From NCBI RefSeq assembly GCF_000428745.1, contig NZ_KE386795.1, positions 332,692 to 396,691 on the forward strand: 64,000 nucleotides of DNA, in the 5' to 3' direction. The position numbers and the translations under genes were made by a program. This document shows positions 17,479 to 26,316 of this stretch, piece after piece. This DNA is from Veillonella magna DSM 19857. GTDB lineage: Bacteria; Bacillota; Negativicutes; Veillonellales; Veillonellaceae. The notes beneath the pieces were generated by a model. The model worked only from the letters and a program-made list of their open reading frames with translations. It had not been told where the DNA came from and ran no database searches. The number at the start of each line of letters is the position of its first letter. Within the stretch, counting starts at the first letter, position 1.

Positions 17479-18474
17479 TTACCGTTTACTGAAAATCGAG
17501 CTGATCGGATTGTCTACAAATTTATTGGCTTCGTTGATATAGCGGCGAACCATGGCCACGCTGTGATGGCGGGTTTGACGCATAATGTTACGTTCTTCCA
17601 CGCCAAAGGCGGCAGCCGTAGTGGCAAAGCCGTGACGCAAGCTATGCGCACCGTACATATCCGGGTTAAGACCGATAGCGGCCACATATTTTTTTACAAT
17701 CTCCGCAATACTTTTATCGCTGATTGCCGTCTTACGCAGGGTCATTGTCTTCGTAAAACCTCTAAAAATAGGGCCTTCTTTAATACCGGAATACCTAAGC
17801 CATACCTTGAGGGCCCTTACAGCGCAAAATTCGGAATTTTCCACATAGGGGATAGCCACAACGGCACCTTGACCTTCTTGGTCAGCTTTAGATGCCTTTA
17901 CAAAGATTTCAACACCTTGCGGTGAGAAATGAAGGGTTTCTACGGTAATCTTGCTCAGTTCGCTGCGGCGAAAGGCCCCCATAAAGCCGATTAATAGGAT
18001 GGCTTTATCGCGAAGCAGTTGGATTTCGGACAGGCCCAGCTTCGGCATTTCTTCGAAGATATCTTCCAGATCTTCCAGGAGAATGGGTGTCTTACCTTGT
18101 TGATAGGTGCCTTTAAGGCGGCGAATCCCGCGAAGTGCTTGTTTAACCAAGATGGAGGCACAAGGGTTTTCGGCTATACCGGAGGCATTAAAATTTTCGG
18201 AAATAGCGCTGATGCGACGGGAAATCGTATTGGCTTTGGCGTAATCGGCCAAATCGTTGATATAGTTGACAATAGTTTCGGGAATCGCCGGAAAGGCCGT
18301 AACATGATGAAAATTACACCAGTCAACAAAATCGTTCCAATCGGATTCGTACGCATCAATGGTATTTTCCGCTTTGGATAATAAAATACTTTGCTTTGCT
18401 TTGGCGGTAAGCTTTGAACTGGCGGCCAAGCTGTTGTGATCGCGTAAATAAAAATGTTTGGATGCATCAGTCAT
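17479..18474 (-). CDS. Cre-like tyrosine site-specific recombinase
   Basis: A 331-residue DNA recombinase. A SAM-like core-binding domain (about residues 30-125, with T-I-D-A-Y-E-S-D-W-x-D-F) precedes a catalytic domain (about 130-325). The full set of active-site residues is visible: R169 (G-A-F-R-R-S-E-L), K196, H277-x-x-R280 (H-S-L-R-H-G), H304 and nucleophile Y312 (V-R-R-Y-I). The motifs A-S-K-A-D-Q-E-G and S-V-A-M-V-R-R-Y-I are typical of the Cre-like branch rather than XerC/D. ATG at 18474 follows GAGG. There is no adjacent tRNA, phage or transposon gene, so it is not obviously part of an integrated element. A lox-like palindrome lies 110-146 bp upstream. Possible roles are dimer resolution, a relic integrase or DNA inversion. 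Confidence 0.9.
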   Translation of the reverse strand: MTDASKHFYLRDHNSLAASSKLTAKAKQSILLSKAENTIDAYESDWNDFVDWCNFHHVTAFPAIPETIVNYINDLADYAKANTISRRISAISENFNASGIAENPCASILVKQALRGIRRLKGTYQQGKTPILLEDLEDIFEEMPKLGLSEIQLLRDKAILLIGFMGAFRRSELSKITVETLHFSPQGVEIFVKASKADQEGQGAVVAIPYVENSEFCAVRALKVWLRYSGIKEGPIFRGFTKTMTLRKTAISDKSIAEIVKKYVAAIGLNPDMYGAHSLRHGFATTAAAFGVEERNIMRQTRHHSVAMVRRYINEANKFVDNPISSIFSKR

Positions 18475-18828
18475 AGGAGAACCTCGTCAATTAATTTCTG
18501 TAAACGATTGCGTAATGTAATACATGCGTGTTAATTCGTATGTACATATAATAACTTGGCTAACTGCCAAATTTTATACAAAAAATTACTTCCGATAATA
18601 TATCGTTATCGGAAGTAATTATAGCATATTCGGGAGAACCCGTCTATACGGTATATAATTTTATATGTGTTATCACGCATACATTACAGCTAATCGCAGT
18701 AATCTACACTGCTATCTCGGCAGCTACCAATTCTATGCTGATACATAATCAAGGTCGATGTCTTTATTGGCCAAGACCGGTTTAATTAGCAAATGATCGG
18801 CAAATACATTTGATCTAGCAAATATGTT
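18475..18828. other. Intergenic region between recombinase and mtaD
   Basis: This 354-bp stretch holds the 18584-18620 palindrome, a small TTGGC/GCCAA hairpin near 18556, and just after the mtaD stop (about 18785-18835) several loosely repeated TTTGC-containing units. I see no coding potential and no RNA gene. Confidence 0.6.
18584..18620. repeat. 15-bp perfect inverted repeat with 7-bp core (lox-like site and/or mtaD terminator)
   Basis: AATTACTTCCGATAA (18584-18598) and its exact complement (18606-18620) flank TATATCG. On the minus strand the hairpin is followed by six T, so it can terminate the mtaD-side operon. It also looks like a tyrosine-recombinase core site, with long inverted arms and a short asymmetric centre, and lies just upstream of the Cre-like gene. 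The left arm plus centre resemble the Bacillus dif site as I remember it. The two uses are not exclusive. Confidence 0.7.
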
Positions 18829-20106
18829 TTAGTTTGCGAACACACTATGAATCTTGGTAATTTCCGCACGTAATCGTTCTTCGTCGATTGTAAGCAATTC
18901 ACGATGCTTCATAAGAACTTTGCCGGCTACAACTACGGTATCGGCGTCGGACGAATTGGCTGCGTATACTAATGACGCTACATCGTTGTAACGTGGCATC
19001 CAATGCATGCCGGTTGTATTATACAATACAATATCTGCCCGCTGTCCGGATTTTAATACCCCTAAGTCGTCATAACCGAGTACGCGCGCGCCTTCAATGG
19101 TACCCATGTTCCAAGCTGTCTGTGCCGGAATGGCTTTGGGATCATAGAGTCGAGCTTTATGCAGTGTCGCAGCCAAACGTACTTCTTCCAGCATGTCCGC
19201 ATTGTTGTTGCTGGCGGATCCATCCGTACCGAGACCTACTGTAATGCCTTTGGCAAGCATTTCCGGTACCGGCGCAATACCACTGGCCAGTTTAAGATTA
19301 GATTGCGGATTATGGGCCACCCGAACATTTTTTTCTCGCATAATGTCCATATCTTCATCGGTTACATGTACGCAATGAGCAGCCACACAACCGCGATCGA
19401 ACAAGCCTAAGTCATTCATGTGTGCAATCGGTGTTTTACCGGTTTGCTTAATCACATTTTCTACTTCACCCTTCGTTTCAGACAAATGCATATGAATTTC
19501 CGCACCGATGTCTTCGCTTAACGCAATGACACGGCGAATATAGTCGTCGGGACATGTATAGGGAGCGTGTGGTCCCAGCATTACCTTAATGCGATTATCG
19601 TCATAGCCGTTCCACGTCGTAAATAACTCCTTGTTCTCTATCAAGGCTTTATCTGCCGTCGGTGCTACTCCGGCAAGACCACGGGATAATACGGCACGAA
19701 TACCTGTTTCTTGTACAGCCTTAGCAGTTTGTTCCATAAAGAAATACATATCGCTAAAGCAGGTAGTACCGCTGCGAAGCATTTCGGCAATGCCCAGCTG
19801 TGTCCCCCAGTATACGATATCGTCGGTCAGCTTGGCTTCGGCCGGCCAGATGGCATGTTCCAACCAGTCCATTAATTCCAAATCATCGGCGTAATTACGC
19901 AACAATCCCATGGCGATATGCGTATGCGTATTTACGAGGCCCGGTGCAGCCAGCATGCCTTTGCCGTCAATTGTTTCTTTGGCGGCTTCCTTCGGTGCTT
20001 CCGTTGAAATTTCGGCAATGTGTCCGCCATTAACCGAAATGTAGGCATCGCGTATAACCGTATCATCGGAGAGTACGTCTACATGTTGTATTACTAAATC
20101 TATCAT
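18829..20106 (-). CDS. mtaD: 5-methylthioadenosine/S-adenosylhomocysteine deaminase
   Basis: A 425-residue amidohydrolase that deaminates MTA and SAH, and often adenosine, to the inosine forms in the cytoplasm. Metal ligands H61-x-H63 (N-T-H-T-H), the H-M-H-L-S-E-T segment (205-211), H244 and D295 (G-T-D-G-S) are all present. Length and the A-H-N-P-x-S-N-L-K-L-A-S-G motif fit the MtaD/SsnA family. It lies downstream of ahcY on the same strand with a 226-bp repeat-containing gap, so it may be co-transcribed. With MtnP and AhcY present as well, the cell has parallel routes for both nucleosides. Start ATG at 20106 follows AAAGGATG. Confidence 0.93.
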   Translation of the reverse strand: MIDLVIQHVDVLSDDTVIRDAYISVNGGHIAEISTEAPKEAAKETIDGKGMLAAPGLVNTHTHIAMGLLRNYADDLELMDWLEHAIWPAEAKLTDDIVYWGTQLGIAEMLRSGTTCFSDMYFFMEQTAKAVQETGIRAVLSRGLAGVAPTADKALIENKELFTTWNGYDDNRIKVMLGPHAPYTCPDDYIRRVIALSEDIGAEIHMHLSETKGEVENVIKQTGKTPIAHMNDLGLFDRGCVAAHCVHVTDEDMDIMREKNVRVAHNPQSNLKLASGIAPVPEMLAKGITVGLGTDGSASNNNADMLEEVRLAATLHKARLYDPKAIPAQTAWNMGTIEGARVLGYDDLGVLKSGQRADIVLYNTTGMHWMPRYNDVASLVYAANSSDADTVVVAGKVLMKHRELLTIDEERLRAEITKIHSVFAN

Positions 20107-20255
20107 TGATACATCCTTTATCTTCTTCGTTTATTGGTTATCTGCCTAATAGTAACCGTTGAAAAATAATTACTGAATTGAAATACTCCGAAACACAGTA
20201 TTACTACTGTTTCAGTAGTGTCAATTACAGGATTGCCTATTCACTGAAAAATGAT

Positions 20256-20359
20256 TAGGTAATCGAAGTCAGGCAATTGTTTAGGTAATCGTAGTCAGGT
20301 AATTGATTAGTTAACCTTAGTCAAGCGATTGATTAGTTAACTTTAGTCAGGTAATCGAT
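20256..20359 (-). repeat. 26-bp tandem repeat, four units, spanning the ahcY stop codon
   Basis: Four 26-bp units (20256-20281, 20282-20307, 20308-20333, 20334-20359) are recognisable. The unit nearest the gene encodes the last residues of AhcY and the TAA stop, and the other three are diverged non-coding copies further downstream. This suggests serial duplication of the gene's 3' end. Confidence 0.85.
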
Positions 20360-21577
20360 TTGTTCCTGTGTTAAATGATCCACTTCGTATCCCATGGATG
20401 CCAACTTAATTGCAGCCATGCGCGTATCCAATTCATGAGGCAACACATGAACATCATGTTCCATAGTCGTGCCGTGTTTCAGTAAGTATTCAGCAGCCAA
20501 GGCCTGCATAGCGAAGGACAGGTCCATGATTTCTGCAGGATGACCGTCGCCGGCAGCCAAGTTAACAAGGCGTCCTTCTGCCAATACGTACAAAGTGCGT
20601 CCGTCGGCCATGCTGTAGCCTTCAATGTTTTTGCGTACATTTTTATGGCTCTTCGCTACTTCGGCCAATTCTTTCGTGTTTACTTCGCAATCGAAGTGGC
20701 CCGCATTACACATGATAGCTTTATCCTTCATCACATCAAAGTGTTGACGGCGGATAACATCCTTGCAGCCTGTTACGGTAATGAAGATATCGCCGATGCG
20801 TGCTGCTTCAATCATGGGTAACACTTTAAATCCGTCAAATACGGCTTCGATAGCTTTAATCGGATCTACTTCGGTGACATATACGTGAGCACCAAGTCCC
20901 TTAGCGCGCATAGCTACTCCTTTACCGCACCAGCCGTATCCGGCTACGACAACATTTTTACCCGTTACGGTAAGATTGGTTGTGCGCATAATACCATCCC
21001 ATACGGATTGACCGGTACCGTAACGATTGTCAAAGAGATATTTGCAGTACGAATCGTTAACGGCAATCATCGGGAATGCCAATTTCTTTTCATTGGCCAA
21101 TGCGTGTAAACGATGTACACCGGTTGTGGTTTCTTCGGAACCGCCGATCAAGCGTTCTCGTGCATCCTGACGCGTCGTATGCAGCAAATGAACCAAATCG
21201 CCGCCATCGTCAATAATGATGTGCGGCTTATGATCCAATGCTTTATTGAGGAACATGGTATATTCTTCATCCGTGCAATTATGCCATGCATAGACGGTAA
21301 GTCCCATATCAACCAAAGCAGCAGCTACATCATCCTGCGTGGACAGCGGATTGGAACCGGTTACGATTACATCGGCACCGGCTTTTTTTAGTACCGTAGC
21401 CAAGTAGGCTGTCTTTGCTTCTAAATGAACGCTGACTACCACAGTTTTGCCTTCAAAAATTTTGCTGGTTTTAAAGTCATCTACCAAGCTGTTCAGGGCA
21501 GGCATGAAATTAGACACCCATTCGATTTTTTTATGGCCTTCCGGAGCCAACGCAATATCTTTAATTAATGATTTCAT
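20333..21577 (-). CDS. ahcY: Adenosylhomocysteinase (SAH hydrolase)
   Basis: A 414-residue NAD-dependent enzyme that splits S-adenosylhomocysteine into homocysteine and adenosine, removing the product inhibitor of methyltransferases. Visible family motifs are D-D-G-G-D near 123-127, E149 (G-S-E-E-T-T-T-G), the active-site stretch N-D-S-Y-C-K179-Y-L-F-D183-N-R-Y-G-T-G, and the NAD-binding G213-Y-G-W-C-G-K-G. It lacks the long insertion of eukaryotic forms, as in archaeal and thermophile-type enzymes. Its ATG overlaps the mtnA TGA (ATGA), so the two are translationally coupled. The 3' end is the seed of a tandem repeat array. Confidence 0.96.
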   Translation of the reverse strand: MKSLIKDIALAPEGHKKIEWVSNFMPALNSLVDDFKTSKIFEGKTVVVSVHLEAKTAYLATVLKKAGADVIVTGSNPLSTQDDVAAALVDMGLTVYAWHNCTDEEYTMFLNKALDHKPHIIIDDGGDLVHLLHTTRQDARERLIGGSEETTTGVHRLHALANEKKLAFPMIAVNDSYCKYLFDNRYGTGQSVWDGIMRTTNLTVTGKNVVVAGYGWCGKGVAMRAKGLGAHVYVTEVDPIKAIEAVFDGFKVLPMIEAARIGDIFITVTGCKDVIRRQHFDVMKDKAIMCNAGHFDCEVNTKELAEVAKSHKNVRKNIEGYSMADGRTLYVLAEGRLVNLAAGDGHPAEIMDLSFAMQALAAEYLLKHGTTMEHDVHVLPHELDTRMAAIKLASMGYEVDHLTQEQIDYLTKVN

Positions 21578-22662
21578 CTCTCTTGAACCTCCTTGTGAAG
21601 TCTTGCAATAGACTTCGTATAATCAGGATATAACACACCGGCTTCGGTTATGATGGCGGACACGTACTCATGCGGTGTCACATCAAAGGCAGGATTGAGG
21701 ACAGGCACGCCATCCGGTGCCGTTTGACATCCTTGAAAATGAGTAACCTCCCGAGAGTCTCGAATTTCGATAGGAATATCCTTGCCGGATGCCAGTGTAA
21801 AATCAAAGGTGCTGTACGGTGCTGCCACATAAAATGGAATGCCATGTGCTTTGGCCAGTACGGCTACGCCGTAGGTTCCGATTTTATTGGCCACATCCCC
21901 CTCTGTGGTAATGCGGTCGGCACCGACGATAACGGCATCGATAAGTCCTTGCTGCATCGCATAGGCAGCCATATTATCCGTAAGCAACGTAACAGGAATC
22001 CCATCTTGGTGTAATTCAAAGGTAGTAAGCCGTGCACCTTGTAACAACGGGCGGGTTTCATCGGCATAGACCATGCTTAGCTGACCGTTTGCATGTAATT
22101 CACGTATTACGCCTAACGCCGTACCGATGCCTGCGGTAGCTAATGCACCGGCATTACAATGTGTTAAAATACGCAATCCCCGGCGTCCTTCAAAAATACG
22201 CGCTCCCGCTTTGGCCATGGCACGATTCAAGGCCAGGTCTTCCTCGTTTATAGCAATGGCTTCCGCTTCAATGCGATCCAGACAATCAGCCAGGTATACA
22301 GCATGATTATCGGCGCCATCATTACCGTTGTTTTCTATGCAGGTGCGCACTAAGGTGCAAACGCGCTCTACCGCCCACGCCAAATTAATAGCGGTCGGAC
22401 GAGTGGCCTTTAATGTATTCGCAAATTCGAAAAAGGCGGTAAACTGTTCGTCTCTATCCCCTTGGGCCGCTGCTTCGCGAGCAGCCAAAACCAAAGCGTA
22501 TCCGGCAGCAACACCGATAGCCGGGGCGCCTCGAACACGAAGCATTTTGATGGCCTCCGCCACTTGTCGCCAATCGGTGCAATGTATGTATTCTTCACTG
22601 ACGGGCAACTTTGTTTGATCTAGTAAAATCAAAGCTTGTCCGTTCCATTCAATACTATTCAT
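21574..22662 (-). CDS. mtnA: S-methyl-5-thioribose-1-phosphate isomerase
   Basis: An enzyme of the methionine salvage pathway that converts the aldose MTR-1-P to the ketose MTRu-1-P. Diagnostic segments are R-V-R-G-A-P-A-I-G, T-H-C-N-A-G-A-L-A-T-A-G (catalytic Cys) and V-G-A-D-R-I (catalytic Asp). The reading frame extends upstream to 22722, but the start at 22662 (M-N-S-I-E-W) is preferred: it lies 17 bp past the mtnP stop, behind AGGAG, and matches the family N-terminus, giving 362 residues. It is coupled to ahcY by a 4-bp overlap. No mtnB, mtnC/X or mtnD is visible nearby, so the fate of the ketose is unclear. Confidence 0.94.
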   Translation of the reverse strand: MNSIEWNGQALILLDQTKLPVSEEYIHCTDWRQVAEAIKMLRVRGAPAIGVAAGYALVLAAREAAAQGDRDEQFTAFFEFANTLKATRPTAINLAWAVERVCTLVRTCIENNGNDGADNHAVYLADCLDRIEAEAIAINEEDLALNRAMAKAGARIFEGRRGLRILTHCNAGALATAGIGTALGVIRELHANGQLSMVYADETRPLLQGARLTTFELHQDGIPVTLLTDNMAAYAMQQGLIDAVIVGADRITTEGDVANKIGTYGVAVLAKAHGIPFYVAAPYSTFDFTLASGKDIPIEIRDSREVTHFQGCQTAPDGVPVLNPAFDVTPHEYVSAIITEAGVLYPDYTKSIARLHKEVQER

Positions 22663-22679
22663 AACAGGCTGTTCAACTC

Positions 22680-23474
22680 CTATAAGGTAAATCCGCCGTA
22701 TTCGGCCAAGCGATGATGACAACTGCAGTCCGCATTGGGATCTAAGCGATCGATAGTTTTAAGAATGAGTGCTTTAAAGCTATCGGATAATTGTTTCATC
22801 ACTTCCGTTACCTCGTGATGAGTTAACGCTGTTTCGGAAATACCCGCAGCAAAGTTGGTAACCATGGAAATCGTAGCGTAGGCAATTTCAGCTTCCCCTG
22901 CTAAAGTAACTTCCGGCACATTTGTCATACCTACCGTATCGCCACCGAGCATGTGGAACATCTTAATTTCTGCCGGCGTTTCAAAACGCGGACCTTCGGT
23001 GCATACATAGGTGCCGCCGTTATGCACGTTCAGTCCCAATTCCTTAGCCGCTGCTTCGATGTGACCGCGCAATTCCGGACAGTACGGTTCCGTCACATCA
23101 AGATGAACAACGCCCTTCTTTCCACCATCATAGAAGGTGTTGACCCGCGATTTGGTAAAATCCAAAAATTGATCGGTTAATACAAAATGCCCCGGTTTGA
23201 ATTCCGGATTTAAGGAGCCTACGGCTGTCGTAGAAATAATCATGGTTACGCCTAATTTTTTAAGGCCCCAAATATTCGCGCGATAATTAATCAAATGCGG
23301 CGGAATGGAATGCTTGCTGCCATGGCGTGCCATAAAAATAACCGGCTTGCCATGATAGCTTCCCTGTGTATATGTAATTTCCCCATAGGGAGTCATCAAT
23401 TGCTTTTCTTCAATCGATTCTAACATGGACGGATCGTATACGCCGGTCCCTCCAATAATGGCAATGATTCCCAT
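22680..23474 (-). CDS. mtnP: 5'-methylthioadenosine phosphorylase
   Basis: A 264-residue purine nucleoside phosphorylase family enzyme that phosphorolyses MTA to adenine and methylthioribose-1-phosphate, the MtnA substrate. Motifs are G-G-T-G-V-Y-D-P, the phosphate/ribose segment R-H-G-x-x-H-x-I-P-P-H-L-I-N-Y-R-A-N-I, T-E-G-P-R-F-E-T, and the base-binding M-T-N-V-P-E-x-x-L-A. ATG at 23474 has GAGGTG upstream. First gene of the mtnP-mtnA-ahcY-(mtaD) group; a terminator separates it from hslO. Confidence 0.95.
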   Translation of the reverse strand: MGIIAIIGGTGVYDPSMLESIEEKQLMTPYGEITYTQGSYHGKPVIFMARHGSKHSIPPHLINYRANIWGLKKLGVTMIISTTAVGSLNPEFKPGHFVLTDQFLDFTKSRVNTFYDGGKKGVVHLDVTEPYCPELRGHIEAAAKELGLNVHNGGTYVCTEGPRFETPAEIKMFHMLGGDTVGMTNVPEVTLAGEAEIAYATISMVTNFAAGISETALTHHEVTEVMKQLSDSFKALILKTIDRLDPNADCSCHHRLAEYGGFTL

Positions 23475-23500
23475 ACTATCACCTCGAGTTACATAAAATA

Positions 23501-23542
23501 AAAAAACTCACTACCCTCTTATTATAACAGGCAGTGAGTTTT
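23501..23542 (-). terminator. Terminator of the riboflavin/hslO operon
   Basis: AAAACTCACT (23503-23512) pairs with AGTGAGTTTT (23533-23542). On the minus strand the hairpin runs into a T-rich tail 40 bp after the hslO stop. The loop strand carries a TATAAT-like hexamer that could serve the mtnP promoter. Confidence 0.75.
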
Positions 23543-23581
23543 AATCAAGGCACAGTCGGCATATTGACGACTGTCATTAAT

Positions 23582-24448
23582 TTATTTCATATCAAAGAGC
23601 GAGGCTAACTCGTCACGGCTGAAGTGATAGGCATTATTACAATAATGACATACCAGCTCCGTCGTTTCATCCTCTAACAAATCTCGTTTATCCGTATCGG
23701 ATAATGTCATAAGAACCTGTTCGAATCGCTCGCGACTGCAGGTACATTGAAAACGCACCGGCGCATTATATACTTCTTGCACCGTCAATCCGTCAAGGAC
23801 GTGTTCCACCAAACCTTCCCCGTCCGGATGTTCGGATAAGTAGGTCGTAATAGGACCTAAGGCATTAATGTTGGCTTCTACCTTAGCCAATGCTTCATCG
23901 GTGGCATCCGGCAAGGCTTGTACGAGGAAGCCGCCGGCTACACTGACGGTGTTGTCCGTTCCGACTAATACGCCAAGGCTGATGGTAGCCGGAATCTGTT
24001 CGGAAATATAGAGATAATACGCCAAGTCCTCAGCGACTTCGCCGCTTTGCAAGGGACTTTGCGATGTGTAATCTTGACGAAGCTTGGTAAAGCGCGTTAC
24101 CTGCACTTCGCCGTTATGACCGACAGCAACGCCTACATCAAGCTTGCCGGCACGCTTTAGTGGAATATCCACATGCGGATGATCGACATAGCCGCGTACC
24201 GTAGCATCGCTGAATGCATCAACATGGACAACGCCTAGCGGCCCGTCACCTTTTAAGCGAATACTTACATTCTCTTCATTTTTAAAATCACCGGCCATCA
24301 GCAAGGCACCGGTCATGGTACGACCTAATGCAGCCGTAGCCACCGGCCACAAATCATGACGATGACGCGCTTCTTCTACGGTGGCTGTTGTAACAGCTAC
24401 CGCCATGCGTACGCCTTCGCGTGTCGTATACCGTTTAATATAATCCAT
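23582..24448 (-). CDS. hslO: Redox-regulated chaperone Hsp33
   Basis: A 288-residue cytoplasmic holdase activated by oxidation. The C-terminal zinc switch is intact: C-T-C (about residue 234) and C-H-Y-C (about residue 267). The N-terminal domain has the usual M-A-G-D-F-K and G-x-x-G-P-L-G segments. The ATG is only 3 bp after the ribH stop, so hslO is the last gene of the FMN-controlled riboflavin operon and its ribosome-binding site lies inside ribH. An oxidative-stress chaperone riding on the flavin operon is a notable coupling in an anaerobe. Confidence 0.95.
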   Translation of the reverse strand: MDYIKRYTTREGVRMAVAVTTATVEEARHRHDLWPVATAALGRTMTGALLMAGDFKNEENVSIRLKGDGPLGVVHVDAFSDATVRGYVDHPHVDIPLKRAGKLDVGVAVGHNGEVQVTRFTKLRQDYTSQSPLQSGEVAEDLAYYLYISEQIPATISLGVLVGTDNTVSVAGGFLVQALPDATDEALAKVEANINALGPITTYLSEHPDGEGLVEHVLDGLTVQEVYNAPVRFQCTCSRERFEQVLMTLSDTDKRDLLEDETTELVCHYCNNAYHFSRDELASLFDMK

Positions 24449-24451
24449 ATA

Positions 24452-24913
24452 TTACTGTAATTCCTCCAATAAGTTAATCATTTCAATAGCACCCATAGCG
24501 CAGTCAAAGCCCTTATTGCCTGCTTTCGTACCGGCGCGTTCGATAGCCTGTTCGATATTTTCCGTCGTCAAGATACCGAACATAACCGGCACTTCGGTTT
24601 CCAAGCTAATATGGGCAATGCCCTTGGATACTTCGTTACATACATAATCATAATGCGAGGTAGCACCGCGAATAACGGCACCTACACAAATTACCGCATC
24701 GAACTTACCGCTTTTAGCTGCCTTTTTAGCAATTAACGGAATTTCAAATGCGCCGGGCACCCAAATCGTAGTGATGTCTTCATCTTTCACATCGTGACGA
24801 ATCAGCGCATCTTTGGCAGCGGCAATTAATTTACTGGTAATAAATTCGTTAAAACGAGAACCTACGATAGCAAAACGTTTTCCTGTTCCGACTAAATGAC
24901 CTTCTTTAACCAT
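24452..24913 (-). CDS. ribH: 6,7-dimethyl-8-ribityllumazine synthase
   Basis: Riboflavin biosynthesis: condenses the ribityl-aminopyrimidinedione with dihydroxybutanone phosphate. Motifs are [29 protein letters not shown], and G-N-K-G-F-D-C-A-M. The frame opens at 24982, but the start at 24913 (M-V-K-E-G) has AGGAGG 8 bp upstream and gives 153 residues, the usual size. Confidence 0.95.
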   Translation of the reverse strand: MVKEGHLVGTGKRFAIVGSRFNEFITSKLIAAAKDALIRHDVKDEDITTIWVPGAFEIPLIAKKAAKSGKFDAVICVGAVIRGATSHYDYVCNEVSKGIAHISLETEVPVMFGILTTENIEQAIERAGTKAGNKGFDCAMGAIEMINLLEELQ

Positions 24914-24979
24914 GAGTATGGCCTCCTTATATTTCTTGCGTGGTGTACACAATATATAACCTATTATATAGTATAGAGA

Positions 24980-25055
24980 CATATATGTTGTTTCTATATA
25001 TTTAAAACTAACATGTTGTTCGTATATATTAGAAACGAATCAGTTGTTCGTATGT
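24980..25055 (-). repeat. 28-bp imperfect tandem repeat (about 2.7 units) after ribBA
   Basis: Units at 25028-25055 and 25000-25027 (both starting AYATACGAACAAC on the minus strand) and a partial one at 24980-24999 lie between the ribBA stop and ribH. They are non-coding and resemble the other arrays found after stop codons here. Confidence 0.65.
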
Positions 25056-25095
25056 TGCGCTGACATACAGAGCCGTGCGACGAAGCGATGCGTCG

Positions 25096-26301
25096 TTAGA
25101 TTTGATCGAAGAGATGACCCATCTTTTCTTTTTTCGTACGCAAATACGCAGCATTAACACTGTTGGCTTTGACAATAACTGGTACGCGCTTATCCACCTG
25201 AATACCCCAATGTTCGAGGTTTTCTTTTTTCGACGGATTATTGGTAAGTAACTTAATACTCTTAATACCGAGGTAGCGGATAATTTGTGCTGCCAAGGAG
25301 TATTCGCGCATATCTGCCGGGAATCCCAATTCCACATTAGCCTCTACCGTATCAAGGCCTTGTTCCTGCAACGCATAGGCTTTGATTTTATTGGTTAAAC
25401 CAATGCCACGTCCTTCTTGACGCATGTATACCACAACACCGCGACCAGCTTTTTCGATAGTGGTCAGTGCATTAGCCAATTGTTCGCCACAATCACATCG
25501 TTTGGAACCAAATACATCACCGGTCAAACATTCGGAATGAACCCGTACTAATACGTCTTCCCCGTCTTTCACATCACCTTTGACAATGGCCAAGTGTTCC
25601 TTATGGTCCAAGTCGTTTTTGAACACGTAAATATGGAAGTCGCCGTACTTGGTAGGCATATTGGCATCGGCAGCCAATTTAATCAATGGTTCGTGAATTT
25701 TGCGATATTCGATTAAATCAGCTACGGAGGCCACCTTTAACCCATGTGTATCGGCAAAGGCCAACAAATCATCAAGGCGAGCCATGGATCCGTCATCCTT
25801 AGTGATTTCACAGATAACGGAGGCTTCCTTTAAACCGGCCAGACGGCATAAATCAATAGAGGCTTCCGTATGACCCTGGCGAACCAAGACGCCCCCTTCT
25901 TTGTAACGAAGCGGAAATACATGACCGGGACGACGGAAATCTTCCGGACGAGCATTATCGGCAATCAAGGTACGAATCGTCAAGGCTCGTTCGTACGGTG
26001 ATACACCGGTAGTTGTCGTCACATGGTCTACCGTAACGGTAAAGGCCGTTTCATGATTATCGGTATTTTTTTCTACCATCTGGTCAATACCAAGTCGTTC
26101 CAAATCGGCGGCTAACATCGGGGTACATACGATACCGCGGGCTTCTTTTACCATGAAATTAATATTTTCCATGGTCGCAAATTCTGCGGCAATCACCAAA
26201 TCGCCTTCGTTTTCGCGTTTTTCATCATCTACGATGATCACCGGTTTGCCAACCTTCATATCTTCCAATACTTCTTCAATTGTATTCAGCTTGTGTCCCA
26301 T
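25096..26301 (-). CDS. ribBA: Bifunctional DHBP synthase / GTP cyclohydrolase II
   Basis: Supplies both riboflavin precursors. The RibB domain (about residues 1-200) shows D-D-E-x-R-E-N-E-G-D, R-P-G-H-V-F-P-L and G-H-T-E-A. The RibA domain (about 205-400) carries zinc cysteines C-L-T-G-D-x-F-G-S-x-R-C-D-C and the motif R-Q-E-G-R-G-I-G-L. The frame opens at a GTG at 26310 that overlaps the ribosome-binding site; the ATG at 26301 with AGGAG 8 bp upstream is preferred (401 residues). Confidence 0.96.
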   Translation of the reverse strand: MGHKLNTIEEVLEDMKVGKPVIIVDDEKRENEGDLVIAAEFATMENINFMVKEARGIVCTPMLAADLERLGIDQMVEKNTDNHETAFTVTVDHVTTTTGVSPYERALTIRTLIADNARPEDFRRPGHVFPLRYKEGGVLVRQGHTEASIDLCRLAGLKEASVICEITKDDGSMARLDDLLAFADTHGLKVASVADLIEYRKIHEPLIKLAADANMPTKYGDFHIYVFKNDLDHKEHLAIVKGDVKDGEDVLVRVHSECLTGDVFGSKRCDCGEQLANALTTIEKAGRGVVVYMRQEGRGIGLTNKIKAYALQEQGLDTVEANVELGFPADMREYSLAAQIIRYLGIKSIKLLTNNPSKKENLEHWGIQVDKRVPVIVKANSVNAAYLRTKKEKMGHLFDQI

Positions 26302-26316
26302 ATGGATCACTCCTTT

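Noticed and set aside
17479-18620. An integrated prophage or genomic island bounded by the recombinase
   Set aside because: No tRNA, direct-repeat attachment sites or phage genes are seen; lexA and metabolic genes flank it on both sides.
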